Shown here: positions 56,604 to 64,000 of the stretch, in pieces
Position numbering within the stretch: position 1 is the first letter of the stretch
Layout of the letters: the number at the start of each line of letters is the position of its first letter
Assembly (NCBI GenBank): GCA_017654935.2
Contig: CM065712.1
Span: forward strand, 24,690,740-24,754,739
Direction: 5' to 3'
Length of the DNA: 64,000 nucleotides
From: Phymorhynchus buccinoides
Taxonomy: Eukaryota > Mollusca > Gastropoda > Neogastropoda > Raphitomidae
Program-made: the position numbers and the translations under genes
Notes under the pieces: generated by a model
The model's database searches: none
What the model was told of the DNA's origin: nothing
What the model saw: only the letters and a program-made list of their open reading frames with translations

Positions 56604-56756
56604 CTTGATGGAGGCGATGCCCTTGACCCTGAGCAGCAGGTCCAGCATGGCGACGCGCACCTTCTCGGCTTTGTCGTGCAGACACAGCTGGAGGGAGGGG
56701 AGCAGGGGCTTCAGCAGAAGGTGGCAGCGAGGGTTGTCCAAAATGGTGCCCATTCC
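56604..56756 (-). CDS. NCAPG2: NCAPG2 exon 5
   Basis: This exon has 51 codons in phase 0, with acceptor GTTTTCTCAG and donor AAG/GTCAGA. The peptide contains ILDNPRCHLLLKPLLPSL and HDKAEKVRVAMLDLLLRVK. The latter is nearly identical to HDNSEKVRVAFVDMLLKIK in vertebrate NCAPG2, one of the clearest signatures of the subunit. Two degenerate copies of its first half with the acceptor sit upstream at 58,122-58,215 and 58,278-58,380. A small transposon ends only about 20 bp past the donor. Confidence 0.95.
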
Positions 56757-57239
56757 CTGAGAAAACAGACATTTGCATAATGACAGACCTGCCACATTCT
56801 GAGAATAAAAGAGGAGTGAGAATCTAGGGACTGGCACCCCCAGTAAAATCCATTGCCACTTCGAAATGTGCGGCCTTCTCTTTTGTTCTTCAAACATGCA
56901 GTCGTTTTTGTCAGTTTGAGATCCATTTTAGAGTAAGAAATATTGACCATTGTCAATTTGAGATCCATTTTAGAGAAAGAAATATTGACCAATCTACAAT
57001 ATTTGTTGGTCATTTAGCCTGATAGGCCTATCCTTCGTGTAGCCCCTCACTGTCTCATGCTCACCCTTAGATGTCCATTAGCTGGTGCTTTGAATGCATG
57101 CTCTTTGTTGTGAAATTGAGTGGAAAATGTATACATGACAGATTTTAAAATATAGGAGGTTGCAAGAGGAGCTAGGAGCAATGCTCAACGTATCTGAGCT
57201 GCTCCTCTGAAATCAGAGCAAGTGGCAGGTCTGTAATGA

Positions 57240-57571
57240 CCTTCCCCGTGGGGATACCGGGGGTCTTTCGCACAAATAGTTCCCCCCCACATTCTGGAAG
57301 TTCTGTGCTTGTAACCTCCACTAATCTTTCACTCTCTTTGACTCTGCCTTTTTCCTTTGCTTTCTGTCATCTACTATCTTTCTGCCTTATTGGCCCCATT
57401 ATTGGCCTTTAAAAAATAAAATAAATCTTCCCAATTTTCTTCTTTCAGCTCCTCCGAAATTGGAATGTGTTGGCTGTACGCAGCGGGGAGACCAGTAAAA
57501 ATTGAAAACCAGACACATACGTACCTTACCCATTATGGCCATATGGCCTGGGAACGCACAAGAAGAAGAAG
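57240..57571 (+). mobile_element. SINE-like element, tail variant 2
   Basis: It is complete, from CCCCGTGGGGATACCGGG through TCTGGAAGTTCTGTGC and GCAGCGGGGAGACCAG to AACGCACAAGAAGAAG. Confidence 0.85.
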
Positions 57572-57773
57572 TATAATGACCATCACTAAGAATTAATATA
57601 ATACAAGAGGCAAAGCCTTCAAGGCTCACTCGAACAGGAACACGTGGAACAACAACAAAGATTGAGGGGGGGGGGGGGGGGGTGTTAAAGTACAAGATTG
57701 CCCTATTTTAAAAAAAATGAAACTATCATTAATGGATACAACAAAATAAATAAGATAAATAAATAAAAAGTGC

Positions 57774-57845
57774 CCGTGCCGAGAATCGGACCCGGAACCA
57801 TTGGCATGACAGACAGACACTCTACCAATGAGCTATCGAGGCTAA
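57774..57845 (-). other. tRNA-like sequence (SINE head or pseudo-tRNA)
   Basis: The minus strand reads GATAGCTCATTGGTAGAG (D arm) and a paired T arm CCGGG/CTCGG around TCCGATT. The anticodon loop could be read as GTC. The acceptor stem mismatches at several positions, so a working tRNA gene is unlikely. Confidence 0.5.
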
Positions 57846-58121
57846 AATTTTTATGTTTGTTATCTGTTTACAGTGTTGTTGTTTTAAGTATTTAATTATT
57901 CAAATCATTATTGTTTGAAAGCTTGCATAGACATCTATATGTGTGCAAAGGTTGAACAATGTATGCCTTCTATTTCCTGAGAAATTGCCAACGTTAAAGT
58001 TTGGAGATTAGATCATGGATGCAACACACACACACACAACCGAACAACTATCATACTATAGACTCACTCAATCTTTGTTGGGAGCAAAACAATTTAAAAA
58101 ATATAATAAGTTCTTGGCTTT

Positions 58122-58380
58122 GTCGTGAACACACAGCTAAAGGGAGGTAAGCAAGGGTTTCAGCAGAAGACGGCAGCGAGGGTTGTCCAAAATGGGGCCC
58201 ATTCCCTGAGAAAACGCATAGAAATTTGCATAATGACCATCACTAAGAATTATAATAAAATTATAATAAGTTCTCGGCTTTGTCGCGAAGACACAAATTA
58301 AGGGAGGTAAGCAGGGGCTTCGGCAAAAGATGGCAGCGAGGGTTGTCCAAAATAGTGCCCCTTCCCAGAGGAAAACGCAT
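58122..58380 (-). pseudogene. Two decayed copies of exon 5 5' half
   Basis: Both copies (58,122-58,215 and 58,278-58,380) keep GGCAGCGAGGGTTGTCC, CATTCCC and the acceptor region, but have substitutions and small indels and stop before the exon middle. The unit spacing of about 160 bp includes the intron string TTTGCATAATGACCATCAC. Confidence 0.87.
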
Positions 58381-58484
58381 AGACATTTGCATAATGACCA
58401 TCACTAAGAATAATAACAAAATGATCCTAACAGTCTGCAAACTTTGGAATAAATGTGGAACGGTTGTGCCCCTTGGTTCGTTAC

Positions 58485-58664
58485 CTTGACGACAGCCAAT
58501 CGGACGAAGGGGGAGGCGGAGTCGAGGGCGAGTTCCTGCAGCATCTTGCAGAGGAAGGAGTGCACCAGTTCAGCGGGGATCATCTCTGTGTAATCCCCCA
58601 GCACGTGACAAACGCCCGACACTGTCACCCCGCGAATCACTGGGCAAGGGTCGACCAGCAACGT
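58485..58664 (-). CDS. NCAPG2: NCAPG2 exon 4
   Basis: This exon has 60 codons in phase 0, with acceptor TTATTTTCAG and donor AAG/GTAACG. VDPCPVIRGVTVSGVCHV parallels vertebrate EDPYPMVRSTGILGVCKI, and the exon ends SASPFVRLAVVK, parallel to SSADVRCSVFK, so it is one HEAT unit. Two decayed copies of its 5' half plus acceptor lie upstream in the intron at 59,253-59,372 and 59,428-59,512. Both have lost the reading frame or the rest of the exon. Confidence 0.93.
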
Positions 58665-58679
58665 CTGAAAATAAAGATG

Positions 58680-59252
58680 AAATTATAGAATTTAAGGTTT
58701 ATGTGTGCAATGGTATAGAGTACGTACGAGTCTATGAGTTGGTTGGGTGAGTGCATAACCCCCCTTAAAATCGTAGAGATTGCAAAGAAATCGCGTAGTT
58801 TAATACAATGACGTTTATTTCTTCCAGATTCTATTTTTTAAACGAAAGAAACCAACTTTCATGGAATTAAAAGGTGAAATCTGAATCTACTCCCTTTACG
58901 TTAAGGTTTCCTTCCTCACTTGGTGTGGGGTGAAAGCTGCTATGGGTTACATATATAAGTGTATATATTATAGATAAAAACGCAGCACCCGTATGTAGGG
59001 TGTGCACTGACCCGTACCGGTACGCAATGACCAATTTGTCACAGTCTTCAGAAATCCGCTTGCTTCTAGTTCTAGAAAACGCTTTCAGTTACAAACCAGA
59101 GCGTTGATACGGTGGAAGCAGAAACATTTCAACAGACGCTGGTGATCTAAATCTTTTCCAATATCGAACTGGAGATCCACAAATTGACGTCATATTACGA
59201 TAATGCCTTAAGGGGTACGCAACCCCCCTTTCTACTCTATGTGGTAGAGAAA
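58680..59252. other. Intron, nothing recognised
   Basis: Intron between exon 4 and its decayed copies. The first 40 bp (AATTTAAGGTTTATGTGTG) recur after the copies, showing that intron was duplicated with exon. Confidence 0.6.
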
Positions 59253-59512
59253 AATGAGCACCGGTTCAGCTGGGATAATTTCTGAGTAGTCCCCCAACAC
59301 GTGACAAACCCCCCAATACCCTCACCCTGCAAACCACAGGGCACGGGTCCACCAGTAACGTCTGAAAATGAAGACGAAATTATAGAATTTAAGGGTTATT
59401 TGTGTAATGGTATGATTACGTGGTTGAGAAAAATGTGCACCGGTTCAGCTGGGATAACTTCTGAGTAATCTCCCAGCAAATGACATACCCATGACACTGT
59501 CACCCCTGTGTG
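59253..59512 (-). pseudogene. Two decayed copies of exon 4 5' half
   Basis: Blocks such as CACCGGTTCAGCTGGGAT, GTGACAAACC and CACCAGTAACGTCTGAAAAT match exon 4 and its acceptor. The copies at 59,253-59,372 and 59,428-59,512 have lost frame and the 3' half, and are followed by a copied piece of intron (GAATTTAAGG). They are relics of segmental duplication inside the gene. Confidence 0.85.
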
Positions 59513-59524
59513 TGTTGTGTTGTG

Positions 59525-59585
<61 letters not shown>

Positions 59586-59730
59586 GTCAAGTCAAAATCA
59601 TCTTTATTGAGGGTTAAAGAATAAGCGATGCTTATGTGTGTGTGTGTGTGTGCGCGCGCGCGTGCGTGTGTTTGTGTGTGCGTGAGTGTGTGTGTGTGCG
59701 TGAATCACTTTTTTGTGTGCTTTCTATCGT
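59510..59730. repeat. GT microsatellites around a LINE tail
   Basis: (GT)n at 59,510-59,582 and 59,635-59,700, with AAGTCAAAATCATCTTTATT between them. Confidence 0.9.
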
Positions 59731-59820
59731 TTTTGCAAAGCGCATTGAACTTTAAGGTAATGTGCTACTGCTATATAAAAGTTTCCTAAATAAATAGACA
59801 CAAAAATGTAACCAACGGAC

Positions 59821-59946
59821 CTGCATAAGGTCAAACTGTTTCTGAATCAGGAGGTCGTTGTCCTCCGTGCTGCCGTTGGGGTCTTGCAGGGGGAAGGCGT
59901 CCAACAAGAGAGCCGCAGCGTTGGCCCTCACATCCGAGTTAGGAAC
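59821..59946 (-). CDS. NCAPG2: NCAPG2 exon 3
   Basis: This exon has 42 codons, phase 0 at both ends, with acceptor CTATCCTCAG and donor CAG/GTCCGT. The peptide contains SDVRANAAALLLDAFPLQD, matching the vertebrate SEVRSNAALLFVEAFPIRD, and ends LIQKQFDLMQ, matching EIQKQFEEL. This is a canonical HEAT repeat. It joins in frame to exon 2 (WRSLT then VPNSDVR). The donor GTCCGT is weaker than the others in this gene. Confidence 0.93.
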
Positions 59947-60085
59947 CTGAGGATAGCACAGTAAAGAAAGGTAACTCTGTGTAATTAACTCCCTTCGCCA
60001 AAGTTATTTTCGGCACCAAGTCACCTAGCAAAGCATAAGCAACAGCCACAGTGAGACAGACCCCCAGGAAAGAAAGAGAAACAGG

Positions 60086-60694
60086 GTGAAGTGAGAGACC
60101 TCCACAGGATCGGGTTCTACAGTCTCAGCAACATGGCATCACACACACACACCATACAACACACATGTATACACACACACACACGCACACACACACATAC
60201 TCACACACACACACACACTCAAAACACACACACACACACACCATACAACACACATGTATACACACACACACACAACATACAACACATGTATATACACACA
60301 CACACACACACACAACATACAACACATGCATACACACACACACACACACATACTCACACACACACACACACACACACACACAACACACACACACACACAC
60401 ACACACACCATACAACACATGTAATGATGTATACACACACACAGGTCTACACACAACATACAACACACATGTATACACACACACACACTCACAATTTACA
60501 TCCAAAGAAACATGGCGAAGTGACTCACAGTGAAAGACCTCCACAGAATGGGGTTGTACAGTCTCAGCAACATGGTGTTCACACACACAACACACACTCA
60601 ACATACACAACTTACATCCAAAGAAACATGGCGAAGTGACTCACGGTGAGAGACCTCCACAGAATGGGGTTGTACAGTCTCAGCAACATGGCGT

Positions 60695-60735
<41 letters not shown>

Positions 60736-60935
60736 GTACAAAGAAACATGGTAAAGTGACTCACAGTGAGAGACCTCCACAGAATGGGGTTGTACAGTCT
60801 CAGCAACATGGCGTCCACACACACACACACACACCATACACACACTCACACACACACACACTCAACACACACACACACACTCAACACACACACTCAACAC
60901 ACACACACAACACACAGAAAGGGTGGGGGTGGGGT
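60086..60935 (-). repeat. Diverged outlying exon 2 donor copies within (CA)n tracts
   Basis: Four partial copies of the exon 2 donor unit (AGAGACCTCCACAG to CAGCAACATGG) are separated by long CA microsatellites with ACATGTATAC interruptions. They seem to be older members of the 104-bp array whose CA blocks expanded. No complete exon is present. Confidence 0.85.
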
Positions 60936-61204
60936 GGGGTTGAATAAATGAATGCGAGGATAGAAATGGTGGGAAAGAGGGCAGTACTTAATGTTTTGAC
61001 AGTCGCCTGTATCGACCCTATGTCCAACTTATTGCGAAGCATGATTTGTTGTCCATTTTCCCTTAGTTTTGTTTCCATTTTCAATGCATGCAAACATGTT
61101 TCCTTGCTTGTATTGTGCTTGTACGAGACCACACTGTATAAATGTAATTTCACCTGACGTGACAATAAAATATTTTTGACTTTTGACTTTGACTTTGACC
61201 CACA
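60936..61204 (+). mobile_element. LINE-type 3' tail
   Basis: This is non-coding sequence ending GACAATAAAATATTTTTGAC followed by TTTGAC repeats, typical of a truncated non-LTR retrotransposon 3' end. The same family occurs inverted at 14,818-15,160 (TCAAAGTCAAACATTATTTA). It interrupts the series of exon 2 donor copies. Confidence 0.6.
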
Positions 61205-62945
61205 TACACAATTTACATCCAAAGAAACATGGCGAAGTGACTCACAGTGAGAGACCTCCACAGAATGGGGTTGTACAGTCTCAGCAACATGGCGTACACA
61301 GGCACACACACACACACAATGTACAAAGAAACATGGCGAAGTGACTCACAGTGAGAGACCTCCACAGAATGGGGTTGTACAGTCTCAGCAACATGGCGTA
61401 CACAGGCACACACACACACACAATGTACAAAGAAACATGGCGAAGTGACTCACGGTGAGAGACCTCCACAGAATGGGGTTGTACAGTCTCAGCAACATGG
61501 CGTACACAGGCACACACACACACACAATGTACAAAGAAACATGGCGAAGTGACTCACGGTGAGAGACCTCCACAGAATGGGGTTGTACAGTCTCAGCAAC
61601 ATGGCGTACACAGGCACACACACACACACAATGTACAAAGAAACATGGCGAAGTGACTCACGGTGAGAGACCTCCACAGAATGGGGTTGTACAGTCTCAG
61701 CAACATGGCGTACACAGGCACACACACACACACAATGTACAAAGAAACATGGCGAAGTGACTCACGGTGAGAGACCTCCACAGAATGGGGTTGTACAGTC
61801 TCAGCAACATGGCGTACACAGGCACACACACACACACAATGTACAAAGAAACATGGCGAAGTGACTCACGGTGAGAGACCTCCACAGAATGGGGTTGTAC
61901 AGTCTCAGCAACATGGCGTACACAGGCACACACACACACACAATGTACAAAGAAACATGGCGAAGTGACTCACGGTGAGAGACCTCCACAGAATGGGGTT
62001 GTACAGTCTCAGCAACATGGCGTACACAGGCACACACACACACACAATGTACAAAGAAACATGGCGAAGTGACTCACGGTGAGAGACCTCCACAGAATGG
62101 GGTTGTACAGTCTCAGCAACATGGCGTACACAGGCACACACACACACACAATGTACAAAGAAACATGGCGAAGTGACTCACGGTGAGAGACCTCCACAGA
62201 ATGGGGTTGTACAGTCTCAGCAACATGGCGTACACAGGCACACACACACACACAATGTACAAAGAAACATGGCGAAGTGACTCACGGTGAGAGACCTCCA
62301 CAGAATGGGGTTGTACAGTCTCAGCAACATGGCGTACACAGGCACACACACACACACAATGTACAAAGAAACATGGCGAAGTGACTCACGGTGAGAGACC
62401 TCCACAGAATGGGGTTGTACAGTCTCAGCAACATGGCGTACACAGGCACACACACACACACAATGTACAAAGAAACATGGCGAAGTGACTCACGGTGAGA
62501 GACCTCCACAGAATGGGGTTGTACAGTCTCAGCAACATGGCGTACACAGGCACACACACACACACAATGTACAAAGAAACATGGCGAAGTGACTCACGGT
62601 GAGAGACCTCCACAGAATGGGGTTGTACAGTCTCAGCAACATGGCGTACACAGGCACACACACACACACAATGTACAAAGAAACATGGCGAAGTGACTCA
62701 CGGTGAGAGACCTCCACAGAATGGGGTTGTACAGTCTCAGCAACATGGCGTACACAGGCACACACACACACACAATGTACAAAGAAACATGGCGAAGTGA
62801 CTCACGGTGAGAGACCTCCACAGAATGGGGTTGTACAGTCTCAGCAACATGGCGTACACAGGCACACACAATGTACAAAGAAACATGGCGAAGTGACTCA
62901 CGGTGAGAGACCTCCACAGAATGGGGTTGTACAGTCTCAGCAACA
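61205..62945 (-). repeat. 104-bp tandem array carrying exon 2 3' half and donor
   Basis: About 17 head-to-tail 104-bp units occur, the rightmost being the true exon 2. Each unit contains the coding stretch MLLRLYNPILWRSLT, the GTGAGT donor, some intron sequence and a (CA)n block. Units from about 61,430 rightwards are essentially identical; the two leftmost differ by one base next to the donor (CACAGTGAG against CACGGTGAG). No acceptor is duplicated, so the units look like decoy donors rather than complete exons. Four more isolated copies lie at about 60,086, 60,518, 60,627 and 60,752. Confidence 0.95.
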
Positions 62946-62994
62946 TGGCGTCCACACCCCTCTGCTTCTTCTGACGATGGAACTGAGACATCAC
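62902..62994 (-). CDS. NCAPG2: NCAPG2 exon 2
   Basis: This exon has 31 codons in phase 0. It is entered through TTTCTGCAG and left through ACC/GTGAGT. The second half, DAMLLRLYNPILWRSLT, closely resembles RLYKPILWRGL of vertebrate NCAPG2, a HEAT-type helix. The exon is the right-hand end of a long tandem array: its last 50 or so bases, its donor and the first intron bases are repeated about 16 more times in the following intron. The true exon is recognised because only this copy carries the upstream part (VMSQFHRQKKQRG) and an acceptor. Confidence 0.9.
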
Positions 62995-63112
62995 CTGCAG
63001 AAAGACAATCAACACATGATAAGAACCATATGTCAGCTTAGTGGAGAGAGAGAGGGGGGGAGAGATAGGGGGGGGGGGGGGGAGAGGGGGAGGGAGGGAG
63101 AGAGAGAGAGAG

Positions 63113-63159
<47 letters not shown>

Positions 63160-63243
63160 GTGTGTGTGAGAGACAGAGAGAGAGAAAGAGAGAATAAGAG
63201 AGACAGAGAGAGAGAGAGACGACTGAGAGAGAGAGAGAAAGAG

Positions 63244-63325
<82 letters not shown>

Positions 63326-63734
63326 GAGAGAGAGAGAAACTTGAACTTTATTCTTCAAGGATAAAGATTTTAGGCAACACCTAGTCTTCCAATCTGTCCT
63401 CGATACATATATATATATATAAAAAAGTCTGATCTACCACTTCCCTATGTCTAAACCTGAAGTAAAAACCCGTAATCTTCTTTTATTTCTCCTTTTGTTT
63501 ATGTACCTTCTGTTTGTGTGTAAGGTTGGAGCAATTTGCGAGTTTTTTAAAATCGTTGCAACGCGATTCAGTTAAGTGCACGTGTTGTTTAAAGTTTTGA
63601 CCCACGTTCTGTTTTGACATACAATACATACACAAAGACACACAACCGAACAATGATGAGAACCTAAGACTCGCTTCGTTAACACGAGTGAGCCAAAAAC
63701 AACAACAAAGGGAGGCAATCGGTTTGTGACTGAC

Positions 63735-63827
63735 CTTGAGAAGAACAGCAGCCATGGGTAGCGCCCCTTCCCTGGAGGCGTGAACTGCGTGGTACATCAG
63801 GTTCTGAATGCAGTCGTTTTCGATTTT
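63735..63827 (-). CDS. NCAPG2: NCAPG2 exon 1 (first in window)
   Basis: This exon has 31 codons in phase 0 at both ends. The acceptor is a T-rich stretch ending TTTTTCACAG and the donor is AAG/GTCAGT. The peptide begins KIENDCIQNLMYHAVHAS and ends GALPMAAVLLK, a helical segment that precedes the RLYxPILW motif in the family. Numbering is only within this window, because earlier exons lie beyond the right edge. About 740 bp of intron, largely GA microsatellite and a LINE tail, separates it from the next exon. Confidence 0.82.
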
Positions 63828-64000
63828 CTGTGAAAAAGAAACAACATAATGCGGATGTTGTTTTTTATTTTCTACTATTAGTTATTAGGTACTTTATATA
63901 GTCACAGAGGCGTCTCTGTGAAATTCGGGTTGCTCCCACCTGGAAATCGCTTGTGGTCAAATTGTTTTGGTTTTGGATGAATTAAAAAAAATGAAGTTCA

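Noticed and set aside
57774..57845. Functional tRNA gene
   Set aside because: The T arm pairs but the acceptor stem does not; more likely a SINE head or pseudogene.
61281..62771. A ladder of identical 80-residue open frames
   Set aside because: They are the 104-bp repeat unit read out of context; only the rightmost copy is a true exon edge.

Overview
The window looks like nuclear DNA of an invertebrate animal, most likely a mollusc (inference from a tRNA-derived SINE of the kind I associate with gastropods and from very abundant GA, CA and GAT microsatellites). It is intron and intergenic sequence packed with microsatellites, minisatellites, SINEs, LINE tails and small inverted-repeat DNA transposons. 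No bacterial-type gene organisation and no virus were seen.

One conserved host gene is present, on the minus strand. Nineteen exons between 63,827 and 28,610 spell about 960 residues of a condensin-2 complex subunit G2 (NCAPG2) homologue. The assignment rests on collinear matches to the vertebrate protein as I remember it, for example RLYNPILWRSL, SDVRANAAALL, HDKAEKVRVAMLDLLLRVK, APIEHLLARLACDSQPVVRR and VCQWGMVPDILQLVSDWL. The N-terminal part lies beyond the right edge. The last coding exon, left of 28,610, was not found. Exon phases join cleanly except between exons 7 and 8, and exon 10 carries an apparent one-base frameshift in a C run.

The most unusual feature is that at least eight of the nineteen exons have extra copies of one edge (half the exon plus its splice site) in the neighbouring intron. 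Exon 2 has about 16 extra 104-bp copies with the donor. Exon 18 has about five 84-bp copies with the acceptor. Exon 9 seeded a 26-bp minisatellite. Exons 4, 5, 7, 11 and 14 have one to four decayed copies each.

The left 28 kb holds no confident host gene. It contains a short Cys/His-rich reading frame (12,388-12,822), a LINE ORF2 C-terminus (about 15,371-15,640), telomere-like repeats in a palindrome (7,981-8,276), a foldback element (17,626-18,282) and an 87-bp minisatellite (19,345-20,030). The intron between exons 11 and 10 carries a Tc1-type element with an uninterrupted DD34E transposase (45,073-46,158). Several nested insertions give readable target-site duplications: TTAA (piggyBac-like), TA (pogo/Tc1-like), TTA (Harbinger-like), 8 bp (hAT-like) and 10 bp (SINE).
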